Part shown: positions 20,601-32,645 of the stretch, one piece after another | Layout: each line of letters opens with the position of its first letter | Position numbering within the stretch: position 1 is the first letter of the stretch | DNA from: Punica granatum | Taxonomy: Eukaryota > Streptophyta > Magnoliopsida > Myrtales > Lythraceae | DNA: 64,000 nt | Assembly: GCF_007655135.1 (NCBI RefSeq) | Contig: NC_045129.1 | Span: forward strand, 35,527,122-35,591,121 | Reading direction: 5' to 3' | Notes under the pieces: model-generated | What the model was told of the DNA's origin: nothing | Database searches by the model: none | The model's input: only the letters and a program-made list of their open reading frames with translations | Position numbers and translations under genes: made by a program

Positions 20601-23600
20601 ATGTAAGATTAAGCTTTGTTACCTCGTTTGTTGTTTGATTCTTCATTGCTTCAATGGAGTCGTTGATTTCCTGTTTCTGCTGTAATTCAGGGGCGGTGTC
20701 AGGTTGGAGCTTCGGTGTCCTCGGAACGTCCATGGAGTTTCATTAGACCCCGATCCCGATTGGAGCTTCGATGCTCTTCTATCCGAGCTTAGTGCTGTGG
20801 AGAAGAAGCTTAACGCTTCTTCGCCATTCTTATCTGCTCCTTTCAGTGAGAGGCAGTTAAGGTACCCATCAAGATGTCTCCTTTTCTCGTATTATTATTC
20901 GCTTGAATTGAACGTTTGAGCATATCTTCGATTGCAACTTCGGTATAGGAATGCTTCCGGTAGGACGAATGCTGAGAGAAGTCCCGTTGCCTTCAGAATG
21001 TGCCTCGCAGAAGATGATGAGATTGAGGAGGCAATTGATCAGAGGATAGTGGCTCGCAATCGATTCGAGTGCCACGAGGTGTACTTGAGGTGTGGATTCA
21101 ATCATTGAGTTTACTTAGCCAGGTTTCTCTTTTTATTTGAAAGCTGGTGTCTTTATATGTAAAGGAGGCTCTGCTTTCTGTAATTTCAACTGAAACTTGT
21201 TGTTTGAAGTACAGCGATGAGAGTGACGAGGACTCGCCTCTTGAAGGACAGCCCTACTTGATGGATGAAGTAGGACTAGTGGAAGGTTCGTTGTTCGAGC
21301 TAAACCATGATTATCAGTTTGGACTTAAGGTGTGTGTGTTCATTCTTTTCTTCATATTCTCTTACACCTTAAATTTTGATCATAATGATACTATGACCTG
21401 CTCTATCAACTCTATCTTTTGTCCATTGCCCCCTTTTCTTCTCGTATTTGTTGCCATTTATAACAAATGCACGGCCTTAATATCTGTACTGTTTTGTATT
21501 TATACAGGATACAGTATAGTAGTTGCATCATTCACTCAATGAAACTTTTCTAACCCGTTCTGTGAAAATTGGCTTGATCAACAGGAGGAGGTTAGGAATC
21601 ATGTCTCAACCATAGAGAGAGATTTGTTGAATGAAAATGAGAAGTCCACTGCCGCTCTTATACGAGTCAGAAGATATAGAGATGCAAGATGGGATACTGA
21701 AAAGAGGATGGATACACAGTATCATCGAAAAATGTAAGTGGTCGAGTTAGTGTTTTGTTATACTCCCTCTTCGTTTTCAAGCTTCTTGCATTTTTTTCAC
21801 CATCTACTCATGGTGCTATGCAATTTTCAGTGGCTGTTGAATATCTCTGCTCTTAAGAGATTTGTTTTATTTCTTATTGCTCTTCCTAAATTTTCCAAAT
21901 AAGTTAGGTCCCCATACAAAGAAACTGAAAGGGAAAAGCACTGGTCCACAATTATCAATAACTTGCTCCATTTTCAATGAATGTTAAATATGCTGATGCA
22001 ATTATTCTAATTACTCCTGCTAAACATGTTTTTTCCTATAAAGTTTAATGGATATTTGAGTAGCAACGATTTACATGTCAGTTAATTTGCAGTGCAGAGG
22101 GCCTGGATAACCATTTAACAGATATCCAAAGGGAGTACGAACTAAAGTCGCAAATTGAGGAGAGGAGAATAAGAAATGATGCAGCTCACGAAGAGGCCAA
22201 AAGAAAGGCTCTTTATGAGGAAAAGTTACGCCAAGAGAAGGCTAAAGCAGAAGCAGAGGTTTGTTTCCTTGGCCTTCCAGTGCTTTGAACTATACCTTTC
22301 GCTTCTCCTAAGCTATTAAATTCTTTAAGGATAAGGACAAAAGTAAACATGAGCTGCCAAAATTAGAGTAACCTCAAAATACCAAAACTCATGTATGAAT
22401 TGTTATCGGTACCATCAAAATGGATCTGAATGCCAAAATTTGCATAGTATGGATTGCTCATTAACCTTAGATTGTTTTTGGTTATGGCAATGTATGCTCT
22501 TACATGGAACTTTTATGCAAACCTTTAGTATCTTAGGGAGATCTTTTCTTGAATGTAGGCTAGAGTTAGAGCCGAGGAAGCGAGAAAAAAAGCCCTGGAA
22601 GCTGAGAGGAAAGCAAAAGAAGCAGCGGATAAGGAAGCTGCTGAGAAAATTGAGAGAGATGCTGCTATGAAGGCTCAAAAAGAACAAGCTAAACAACGGG
22701 TGATTGACCAGTCCAAGGAAGCTCAGCCTACTGGAATAAAGAAGCCAGAATCCGCTGGTATGTAAATCAACTTAGTGCACTGCTGACTCCACTCATATAT
22801 CAATAATTCTTTGCTTTCCTTTGCTGAGTACTAATCAACGTTACGTAATTATCATGATATTATGTGCTTTTACCATCCAGAAGAAGATTATTACATGTTT
22901 TCCTTTCACTTTTGATTTGAGTGTGGAGAATCTTTGTATGGATAAGTGGTAAAATGTGGAAAATGTTGATTGTGTCTCTATATTTTTTATTAATTATAAA
23001 TGCCATTTTAGGTGACATAGTCAAGGCAGCAAAAAGTGCTCTCAACTTAGAGCAAGCAAGACTCCAGAGATATAAAGAGATAGAAGAAAACAATCAGGCA
23101 TTAAGATTGAACAAGGTATTACCTGCTGTCTTTTCTATGGCGGTTGGCTTTTAACATAAAATGTTGCACATAGCATTTATGTATTTTTATACTCTGTTAC
23201 GAGTCTTATCACTTAGGATATCCAAGCATTCCAGGCATTCCAGCAACTATATGTTGATTCACGAGGTGCAACACTTCTGTTTTTACTCATGATGTTTAAA
23301 TACACACACACACACACATATATATGCATATAATATATACATAATATGTATATAAGCGTATACACTATGCAGTGTATAAACAGTAGGATAATGGTTTTCC
23401 TCATTTAAGTTTCTGATTCTGTTGTATTTATGTCTTCCATGATTGCTGTTTTCAGTGTTTAGTCTTTTCTATAATCTAATATCTTTATGATGCATTTTTT
23501 TCTTAGTTCCTCATTTGTAGTTTATGTAATTTTCTGAATTTAGGATTTCAGCAGCAAGGAGAGACATATAGTGAGGTTGATTAAACAAATAAGGGGGATA

Positions 23601-25945
23601 AAGGACAATGTCAGGTGAAGAAATGCTAGTGATTTCACAATGGTTTTAACTGCTTCTCGCTGAATGAAGGGTTAAAAGTCTGAATGAGCTACTTATTATA
23701 CGTTTTATATGTTATGTTTTGCAGGGCTAAAGCCACTGAACTCGTCAAGATTTTCAATGATCCTTCTTGCCCACAGTCCATCAGTATCGTGATGTTTGCG
23801 AAAAAGGTAACATGCTCCTCCCTTATCTTAGTTCATATTTCAAAACGTCGTATTTCAGCTGGCAGAAGTCTGTGTTCAACTGCAGAACATGGTGAGAGAA
23901 TCCTAAGTTGTGTGGCATCCAGACAAAATTAACATGCAAAATTTATCATAATCAAGATGCAGGCATGATCATAGGGTTCACTAGGAGAGTGAGTAATTTG
24001 ATGAGGATTCATGAATTATAACTGAGAATTCAGTACTTTAAGACTAAAGGATGGACTATGTTGCATATGCATCCCTTCTATGCAGCATGCAAGCCTTCTT
24101 TCAAAGCAGTTTTCAAGCAAGCTGTGAGACACTGGAAGTGGCTTCATTGATTCTAATGTTTAATCTTGCAGGTTGTCTCCCTCTCTGAAAGCCCTGATAC
24201 CAGTGCATTTGCGTGGGCTCATGTTATTGTGCTCATTGCCTCCAAGGTATGGTGCATTGTTATTATTTCTGAATTTTATTTTGGGCACCACATATATGGG
24301 CATCTCTTTGTGGGGCACATTTACGTAATTCAAGTACTGAAGCTATGTCCATTGTTCAGTCTCACTAGTCCTCTTAGTTCCAGTAGTGGTTACAATGACA
24401 GGATTTCAGACCTTTGAAAGGAAAATTAATGTGCGCACCCATTTATGATGTGCACGCTGTTCCTCATTGATTATTATTCATTCATGAGGCCCCTGCAATG
24501 TACTTCTGATGCTTGTTTTACTGAGCAATTTTGAACCCAAGATGAGTTAAATATGGTGGTGTAATAAGTCTTTCATCCGTATAAATTTGTGATCTGTCAT
24601 CTCAAGGTGCAGCTGTTACGGTGACGTGAGTTGAGATTTTCTGAACTACACGATGTCCAGGGTTTAACCTATATGATAAAATTTTGGAAATTCCTTCTTC
24701 TGAACTGTCGAGTTCTGTTGAATTTCTCTTGTCATGCTGATGTGCTTTTTATTTTTGATGATGCAGGTTCCTCAAGCAATGGACTTTCTTCTTGCAGAGC
24801 TTCACAGGGTTTGCATCTTTACTGTTCCAAAATACGTAATGTACTCAAAGGTAACTTATTTCTTTGCGGCACAATGATATCTTCAGTAAAAATTTCTTAC
24901 CTATTGTGCAATGGCAAATGCTTCCACTATGTTGGATTGAGAAGTGCACGGCTTTTTAACCGATTATTCGAAGCAAAATGGGATTAGGAGTACATTTATC
25001 TGTTTTGATATATTGTTGCACGGAATTTAATAATCATTCAATCACTTCCAGCCAGCATTTGAATCAAGAGAGGCTCACTACAAATCTCTCGGGTTCAAAG
25101 AAGACAATGGCAAGATTGAGAGTGTGAATGATTATTTGAAACGGCTGGAATCTTACATCAGACTGTATGGGGCGCTCGTGCAGGTTTATCCTCGTTAATC
25201 TTGCTTAATAAATACCTGTAGACGCCTTAGTTTCTGTATGAATTTTTGCTCTGGAGATGATAACTGCTTCTATCGTGAAGGGAATAACTAGTAAAAAATG
25301 GCTTGTTTTTACAGACGGAGGTTGAGGGAGTCCAAAATCCTCATGGCCTTGCAGAGGGATGGGCATGGCTTGCACGGTTTCTAAATGCTCTACCTGCCAA
25401 CATTTATACAGCTGTTACACTCAAGTCATTCTTGCAGGTTACTTTCCATAAATATCTGATATGCAGTTTCCAGCAAGGACATATCAGTTCTAGCAGTGAG
25501 GGTAGCGTTTTGAATAGCGAAATTATGTCCTACAAATGCAGAGAGTTTCCTAGGAAGAGATTTTAGAGAACTGTTTTCCTAGGAGAACCATCTTTAATAG
25601 CCTGTTTATTCATCCAAACTGCATCCAGCCACTGCCTAATGACTTGCTTCATTTCATGTTTCGAATTTACAGATGGCAGGCTATGCCTTGTACAGAAAAT
25701 ATAAATCTCAGTTCGGGAAGATACTCAACGTGATCTCGGAAAACTACTTGGCCGCTTTAAAAGCTCGAGATAACTCGGAGCTGAATCCTGTGATTGCAGA
25801 GATTCAGTCGTACATAGAGGACAAGAAGTTTCTCCAAGTACCCGAAGGAAGGGTCCTGCAGGGCGCGTTGCTCTCCAGAGAGATGGTACCAGAGTCGGAC
25901 TATCGTGAGTCATACAATTACCCTTCCAACAGATACTACTATTGA
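20601..25945 (+). CDS. GLE1: mRNA export factor GLE1 (nucleoporin)
   Basis: GLE1 sits on the cytoplasmic side of the nuclear pore and, with inositol hexakisphosphate, activates the DEAD-box helicase that strips export factors from mRNA. Fifteen exons join in frame to 628 residues: AT at 20601-20602, then 20691-20861, 20949-21089, 21215-21329, 21585-21733, 22093-22258, 22559-22757, 23012-23115, 23544-23614, 23725-23806, 24172-24246, 24767-24850, 25052-25183, 25315-25437 and 25673-25945. The start codon is split by intron 1 (AT|G), giving MGGVRLELRCPRNV, which matches the N-terminus known for plant GLE1. Residues about 145-345 are a Lys/Glu/Ala-rich coiled coil. The Gle1 helical domain runs from about 350 to 600 (TELVKIFNDPSCPQSISI, GLAEGWAWLARFLNALPANI, FLQMAGYALYRKYKSQFGKI). 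The Tyr/Asn-rich C-terminus is also typical. Confidence 0.93.
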
Positions 25946-27435
25946 TGAGTGAGTATTAGGAAGATAGTTGGAACTGTTAGCCAACTTACACAGTCAATGT
26001 TCAGCTCTTGTTGGACTTAAATTTTCGACTTCACAGAAGACTCTGTATGCATATAATGTGTACACATTTATATGCATATATAGACTCGTGTATTGTATGT
26101 ACTGATCTCTGCAATTTTTTTTTCTTTTTTTCTTTTTGATGTAAGATCTCTGCAATTGAATAGAATCCATTGTTAGTCTTCTTCTACTATTTATTTATTT
26201 ATGTGGTTTTCTTTTTAGTGATTTGTTTGGAAGTATGAGCTGTTCTTTGTGGGCTTTCTCGGTGGGTGACCAGTTTTGTTGGGTTCTTTATGTTTATGTA
26301 GATTTAGTTCAGTTATATCCATTTAAAAGTTAGAACCGATAAGACGTTAAGTCTAATTATCTTATATATTTAGGATTTTATTTCTATTTTTCTCAGTAAG
26401 TTCAATTATTTTATATATTTAGGATTTTTTTTTTTTGATACGGGACTAATTCTTAATAATCATATACCTCATTTTGTTCATATGCGGGTGGGCGTGTATA
26501 TATTTGTATAGACCAAAGCCCACCTTACTTGACCAGTTGCGCAATTAGCCTTACGCGGGCCCCTCTTCTCTTTGTTTCCTCCCAAAGAAAAGTAGAAATT
26601 AGATGACTTCGAGTGGATGGAGGTGACACATCCTTGGCGACAGCTATATGAACGCGATCCCGGGTATAAGTCGGTTGCTCCCGCGGCGGCAATCCGGATT
26701 ACTTCCATGAGAAGTGAAGTTTCGATATTGTAAGCGGGGATTATGATATGCATACTATGGTAATTATGCTTGAAACTGTAAAGCATTGACAGTTCCGTAA
26801 CTCGGTCAGTATTACGTACCAAGAAAGATGCAAAACTTTTGAAACATGCACTTCATTTGACTTGAGAGATACGATATCAGCGTGCCTCACTTCATCCGGG
26901 TGGGTTAGCCTATCATTGTCCAACAATGCGAGACCGAACGAGGTTGAGCCGTTGAGAAGGCCGGAGATTATGATTAAATATAACAAAACTAGGATTTGGA
27001 TGAACAATTGGAATGTTGTGAAGGGAAGTAAAATGACGTTGTTCTCAATTGGACAAGTTGATTGGGCTAATCGAAGGTAGATCGGGATAAGCTACCTCAG
27101 TCAAAAATCAACCAATAGGTCGCTTTCATTATTAGGTTTTGGGGTCAAAGAAATTTATGCAATTTTCTGGGGCTTAAATAGGGTGGGACAGTGACATTGT
27201 TGACCCAATTTTTAGAGGAGAGAGACAAAGGTAATCTCAATTGATTATGAGATGTGAGAGAATATCAATTATATTATAGTATATTATTATTATATTTTCC
27301 TAATAATCAATTTTTGATTAAAAAATTACTTTCACAATAGTATAAGTTGTAATCTACACAACATAAATTACAACTTATATCATTGTGAATGGAATTACAA
27401 ATTAGGAGGAGTTACTCGGGGAAAAAAAAGTTTTA
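25946..27435. other. GLE1 3' flank and spacer
   Basis: It contains the GLE1 3' untranslated region and about 1.3 kb of AT-rich DNA, with a repeated TTATATATTTAGGATTTT motif (26362, 26412). No gene is recognised. Confidence 0.4.
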
Positions 27436-27446
27436 GAAGGATTTTT

Positions 27447-27626
27447 TTTTTTGTGAATCATAGTTTTCGGAAGCCCAATTGAGTTTCGATTAATTCAGTC
27501 GAGCCGGGTTGGCACACTAAGAGGTAAAACTCTCACAGCATAGATTTTTTACATTCACAAGAATTCGAACCCATACCTTACTTAAGCTAAATAAGTACCA
27601 AATCACTTGAATCAGCTCATGTTGGT
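27447..27626 (-). mobile_element. tRNA-derived SINE, copy 1
   Basis: Read on the minus strand, this is an about 180-bp unit with an RNA polymerase III B-box-like GGGTTCGAATTC and an upstream A-box-like stretch, ending in an A-run (a T-run at 27442-27452 on the plus strand). It is flanked by GGATTTTT on both sides (27439-27446 and 27627-27634), a likely target-site duplication. A diverged relative lies at about 51858-52036. Confidence 0.6.
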
Positions 27627-27694
27627 GGATTTTTAGGATCTTTATTAGAGGATTTAACGTTCTTAATTATCGCAAATGAGTTTTTTTTAACAAG

Positions 27695-28242
27695 TGACAA
27701 TTTATTAAGAGTTAATTACCTAAACAATATAAACTTTTCACATTTTATTAGTTCTAGTACGAATTTTTTTATCTAAAAATACACAAATTATCAAATTGAT
27801 ATCAATATTAGCATGACGTTATCTTTTTTGATCGATAAGACCTTAGCGGTGATCACCACCCCTCAAATGAGATAACCGGTGATGACACCGACCCTCATTG
27901 TGGGGTGGTGTCCGTTGATGAGGCTCTCGCCGTCAACCTCTCTTTCTTTCTTTCTTTTTGGAATTTACTTATTTTTTTTTCCAAATTTGGGTAGGAAGGG
28001 CTCACCGGAGGCCACCACCACCCTTGTAAAGTTACTAGCGACTACTGAGGTCGTCGACTACCCCGATCGAGGGTGTTGGCCAACAATTCTCGTTTAAATT
28101 AACGAAAGAGTTGACGCGTGCTAATATTGATATCAAATTGAGAATTTATGTATTTATAGATAAAAAAAAAGTTCGTATTAGAATTAATAAAATGTAAAAA
28201 ATAATAATATGTTTTTGAGGTAATTAATCCATTTATTAACAC
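27695..28242. mobile_element. Long-terminal-inverted-repeat element with GC-rich core
   Basis: The left arm (27695-27818: AGTTAATTACCTAAAC, ACATTTTATTAGTTCTAGTA, TTGATATCAATATTAGC) is mirrored by the right arm (28120-28242: GCTAATATTGATATCAA, TAATAAAATGT, GAGGTAATTAATCC). The arms are about 115-120 bp and mostly complementary. The about 300-bp core is GC-rich (GGTGATCACCACCCC; GGAGGCCACCACCACCC) and encodes no known domain. The long arms suggest a Mutator-like or foldback non-autonomous element. Confidence 0.65.
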
Positions 28243-29294
28243 ATATGTGCCGTAAATTCATATAATAAAATAAATTAATTTTTCCACTTCGTATCATGAA
28301 ATTTGTCCATTTTCCTTATTTGTTTCTTTCCACGGTCTCATACCACTTGCCTTAAGATTCCACAACAGCCCATTTCGGTCTTTTACCTCTTACTAAAGTT
28401 TTAGCCCTTCTTATTTTAAGATCATTGTCATGAGCATTGACTACAGTACCCGACATGATGCGTAAAAGGGACGAGAATAGATTAAAAAAAAAAAGGTCAG
28501 AAAATTTTATGAAGTCTTTGCTTGTTTGATCAACTGAAAGAGTAAAAATAGTCAAAAGTTTATAACCAAAAAAATGAAACGTGAGGAAGTGAGGCCTCAT
28601 TCTCTATGCTGGTAGGCCGGAATATCGAACTTTGAGAGGCTTCTCCAATAAACCTAAAATCCAATTATAGGGGGAAATTATACTCGAAACAAGTGTTTAG
28701 GGCTCTAATTCGCAGTTAACTCGTATAAATTTCGACGGCCTAAAAGAAATTATGATGAAATTCAATTGGGGAATTGCATTCTATGGAGAGCTGACACCGC
28801 GAGCCATGCCAGCGACCACGTGGCATGGCCAATCGATAAACTATTGCGGTGTTATCGCGTCAATCATCGCTACCTACCGACTACATGGTCTGACACTTTA
28901 GATTGACCAATTACAATACTCGTGAGAGATGGTATTAGTGCCCCCATAAAATTAGACTTAAAACAGTGACATCCTGATTGATTATTTTTTTTTTTTTATA
29001 GATAATTATGAGGAATAACTTTTTGTCTTTCGATTGCTAGGTGGCTTATCGGCTTATTAGGAAATAGAGAACATGGAAAATATCGAGGATTCCCTAGCGA
29101 AAAGGTATCAAACACACAAATCCTTCGATTTCCGATAGAGTATCGCTGCACTGAACCCGATTATTAATGGACAAATACTTTGGGTCGAACAAAGTAGACA
29201 ATTGGTTAGGATAATATTCTCACGCAAGGACAAAACTTCAAAGCAATAACTTGCCTGATGACGTGGCACTTTGACCCAGTCTCCCCCATGTTCC

Positions 29295-29334
<40 letters not shown>

Positions 29335-29820
29335 TAACCTGGGCCGACATGCACCGGTCGTGCGCAAAAATTTCATCTCTCTTATTTACATTTTCCTAAA
29401 AATTTCTAAAAATAAATAAATCACAATATTTACAAACTCTAGCATGCTTTTTTTTTTTTAATCTATACCATGTTACCAACCACTGACCGGAACCTCAATT
29501 GGATTAAACTATTTCAGTTCGATCCATCTCAACTCGTTAAGAAATAAAGATCTTAGAATCATTTTTTTTTTACAAGATTTGAACATAATATGTGGTTACG
29601 TAAGAAGAAGAGTCGATGAACTGCCCGAATAGCCACGTTGATTCCATCTTGACAGACTTACCCGGTCGTAGACGGCGATCCAGTGTCCAATGAAAGCGTT
29701 TGATGGCAAGCCGATAACTGAACGAAACAAATAATCTTACTATAATCGTTTCAACTTTATTTATCCGAATACACGTCGTCGTGATTTCACCGAAAATTTT
29801 TTTTTTACTATATTCGTTTT
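28243..29820. other. Spacer with a (CT)n tract
   Basis: This is AT-rich DNA with a (CT)n microsatellite at about 29297-29330. No gene is seen. Confidence 0.5.
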
Positions 29821-30428
29821 TCAGCTAGGAAGAAGCAGCAGGTCCTTTGCAGCAACGTAAGACGCCCACCACGTACCTCCAAAGAACTGTTCCTTTCCTC
29901 TGTAAGATTCTTCTTCGTCGTCGTCTTCGTCCAGTAAGTCTCCGTTCAACACATTCGCCTGTAAAAATCCCATTTTTCTTTTACAAATTCTTAATCTTTG
30001 GATTGACCGAATCGTCTTTGTATTTTTTTTCCTCCATTAGCATCTATCATCCCTCAGCTAAGCTTCTCCCACTCTCTCTCTCTCTGTTGAATTGAAACCC
30101 CCCCTTCCTTTATCTTGTTCGTTTTCTGCAAGCAACAGCGAGCCACCCCCTACTGTTCTTCTTATGCTTTTACTGGGTCTTCGTTTTCGTGTTTGATTTT
30201 TCTTCGTCTTCCCCCTCTGCGAATGCCTGTCGTTAGAGAGAGAAAGAAAGTGTAGTGAGAGAATCAGTCAAGGGTTTTGAGTGGAAGACGGCAGAAGGGA
30301 AAGGGGACCGTAATTTCCAATAAAAGATCCCCGACAGCTTGCCCTTTTCCAAATGCCCCCCGGAACCAATCCTCTGACCTCTACCCGTTTGCCCGGTGGA
30401 GAGTTCTGTTAGGGGGTTCCCGGTCGAG
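29821..30428 (+). promoter_or_regulatory. MKP1 leader region
   Basis: CT-rich sequence with TCTCTCTCTC runs and no upstream in-frame ATG leads to the MKP1 start. A good donor (CCA|GTAAGT, about 29933) allows a 5' untranslated intron. The GC content rises sharply near 30350. Confidence 0.45.
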
Positions 30429-32645
30429 ATGGTCGGCGAGGACGATGATCGGGGGAAGCCGCTGCCGCCGGCCCCCCGAAAGGCCTACCTGCGGTCCGTC
30501 TCGTGGACGGACCGCTCCCCGTCGAAGCCGAACCCCAACCCTCGGGCCCCGGCCAACAACAGCAAGGCCCGCCTGTGCCTCCCGCCGCTCCAGCCCCTCT
30601 CGGTTTCCCGACAGAATGTTGAGGAGTGGCCCAAGGCCGGGTCCGACGACCTCGGTGTGTGGCCTAATATACAGACCCCGAGAGGGGGAAGTGGGAATCC
30701 CGGCCCGGGCGGGACGGGCTCCGGCATGGAGTTCCAGTTCAAGAGGGACAAGCTCGCATTCTTCGACAAGGAATGCTCGAAGATCGCGGACCATATTTAT
30801 CTCGGGAGCGATGCGGTGGCCAAGAACAGGGAGACGCTGAGGCAGAACGGGATCACCCACGTCCTCAATTGCGTTGGGTTCGTCTCGCCCGAGTACTTCA
30901 GGGAGGATCTCGTGTACAAGACTCTCTGGTTGCAGGATAGTCCGTCCGAGGACATTACGAGCATTCTGTATGATGTTTTCGATTACTTCGAGGATGTCCG
31001 GGAGCAGGGTGGGAGGGTTCTGGTTCACTGCTGTCAGGGGGTCTCTAGATCGACCTCCCTGGTCATAGCTTACCTCATGTGGAGGGATGGACAGAGCTTT
31101 GAGGATGCGTTCCAGTATGTGAAGGCTGCACGAGGGGTGACGAATCCGAACATGGGATTCGCCTGTCAGCTCCTACAGCGCCAGAAGAGGGTGAACTTCC
31201 CATCCCCTAACTCTGCTCGAATGATCAGAATGTACAGAATGGCCCCGCACTCACCTTACGATCCTCTGCACCTCGTGCCAAAGCAGCTCGGCCGCCCAGG
31301 TGCCAAGGGGCTTGATTCTCGGGGTGCGTTCATTGTCCATGTTCCCGATGCTATATATGTCTGGGTCGGGAAGGAGTGCAAACATGTGATGTCGAATAAG
31401 GCGATGGATGCAGCGTTTCAGGTCATCCGATACGAGAGGGCAAAGGGCCCCATCTTGAGGATAGGAGAAGGGGAAGAGCCATCGGAATTTTGGAATTCTC
31501 TTGCAAATATGCAACTCTTGTCTGATGGGGACGAGAGGGTTGAGGAAAGAACTGAAGAAAGTTCCTCTCGCAAAAGTGATTCAGGTTTTGCTATCGATTG
31601 TGTTGAGATTGGCGGGAGGAGAGTGAAGGATTACGATTTAGATTTTGAGATCTTCCACAAGGCCCTCGCTGGAGGCGTCGTTCCGATATTCTCTGTATCG
31701 AATACCGATACGGAGATGTGCCTCCCAGCTCGGGAAAATGGATGGGACCGACTTAGGCAGAAGTTTGCTAGCGGTTTGATGAGAGAGTATCTCACCTCAT
31801 TGAGATTGAAAGGGGTCTCTAACTCTGCAGCCACTGCAACTCTAAGTTCACCGAGGGAATCAGAAGAGTCTGATCATATGAATATCCCCTCATCGCCATT
31901 GACACCTTCAACACATCCCTGTGGCTCGCCGGATTCGCTTAGTTGCTTCCTCACAAGCAGTCCCCAGAGGATAAGCGACACTGGCTCTTATAGAGAAGAG
32001 GAGGAAGGAAGCATTACTTCTTCGCCCGATTCATATTCTCGAATCCCGATTGGTAGCCCAATTTTCAGTTCCAAGTCCCCGACACTCTCACCATCAACAT
32101 CTGACTATTCCGGGAGCTCGTTCACTTTCTCGCCCTCGTCTTCTAACTGGTCTGACTTGCCCTACCAGTCCTCCCAGCAGCCCTCACCTTCTGGCTTGGA
32201 ATCAGCAGGCCCAGCTCTGAGGAAGGACATCCGCTGGTGGGATAAGTTTCCTTCACCTAGTAAGGATAGCCCGGCTTCCCCGAGAGAGGTTTTCCCCGCT
32301 GATCAGGTTTCGAGGGTTGCGAACTCGCGTCTAGAGGGGAAGGGCATTTTACCCTCTATAGCAGAGCGAAGAGGGAGTAATCCTCCGCCTCGGATGCGCC
32401 TACCATCGGTTGATGAGCAATCTCACGTTCACAGGAAGCTGGTCCGGCCATGGTCCTTTTCACTACCGGACTTGGGCGATGATGTGATGCAGGATGCTGA
32501 TCATGACCGATTGGAGGATGGCGAAGATGACGGGGAAGTGTTAATGATGGAGGCTGATGCTGATCCCGTGTCAAAGCTCGATGGCGAAATGTTAGCGGAA
32601 GTTGAAGAGGGAAAGAGCTTTCATCTTTCCACTTTGTGCAGGTAA
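30429..32645 (+). CDS. MKP1: MAP kinase phosphatase 1 (dual-specificity phosphatase with gelsolin-like domain)
   Basis: This enzyme dephosphorylates the Thr and Tyr of activated MAP kinases (MPK3/MPK6 in Arabidopsis), damping stress and immune signalling. A single long exon encodes 738 residues. The start ATG at 30429 gives MVGEDDDRGKP, matching the family start. The dual-specificity domain spans about 115-260; its active site is HCCQGVSRSTS with H200, C201 and R207. A gelsolin-like segment follows (RGAFIVHVPDAIYVWVG, about 297). A basic Trp motif (ENGWDRLRQKF, W439/L442) sits where tobacco MKP1 binds calmodulin. The rest is Ser/Pro-rich with RPWSFSLPDLGDD. The stop TAA overlaps a perfect splice donor (AG|GTAAAT). 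The protein may be somewhat shorter than the roughly 780-residue Arabidopsis enzyme. Confidence 0.93.
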   Translation: MVGEDDDRGKPLPPAPRKAYLRSVSWTDRSPSKPNPNPRAPANNSKARLCLPPLQPLSVSRQNVEEWPKAGSDDLGVWPNIQTPRGGSGNPGPGGTGSGMEFQFKRDKLAFFDKECSKIADHIYLGSDAVAKNRETLRQNGITHVLNCVGFVSPEYFREDLVYKTLWLQDSPSEDITSILYDVFDYFEDVREQGGRVLVHCCQGVSRSTSLVIAYLMWRDGQSFEDAFQYVKAARGVTNPNMGFACQLLQRQKRVNFPSPNSARMIRMYRMAPHSPYDPLHLVPKQLGRPGAKGLDSRGAFIVHVPDAIYVWVGKECKHVMSNKAMDAAFQVIRYERAKGPILRIGEGEEPSEFWNSLANMQLLSDGDERVEERTEESSSRKSDSGFAIDCVEIGGRRVKDYDLDFEIFHKALAGGVVPIFSVSNTDTEMCLPARENGWDRLRQKFASGLMREYLTSLRLKGVSNSAATATLSSPRESEESDHMNIPSSPLTPSTHPCGSPDSLSCFLTSSPQRISDTGSYREEEEGSITSSPDSYSRIPIGSPIFSSKSPTLSPSTSDYSGSSFTFSPSSSNWSDLPYQSSQQPSPSGLESAGPALRKDIRWWDKFPSPSKDSPASPREVFPADQVSRVANSRLEGKGILPSIAERRGSNPPPRMRLPSVDEQSHVHRKLVRPWSFSLPDLGDDVMQDADHDRLEDGEDDGEVLMMEADADPVSKLDGEMLAEVEEGKSFHLSTLCR

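Noticed and set aside
30277..30840. 187-residue Arg/Ser-rich frame overlapping MKP1
   Set aside because: Shadow of the GC-rich MKP1 5' coding region in another frame.
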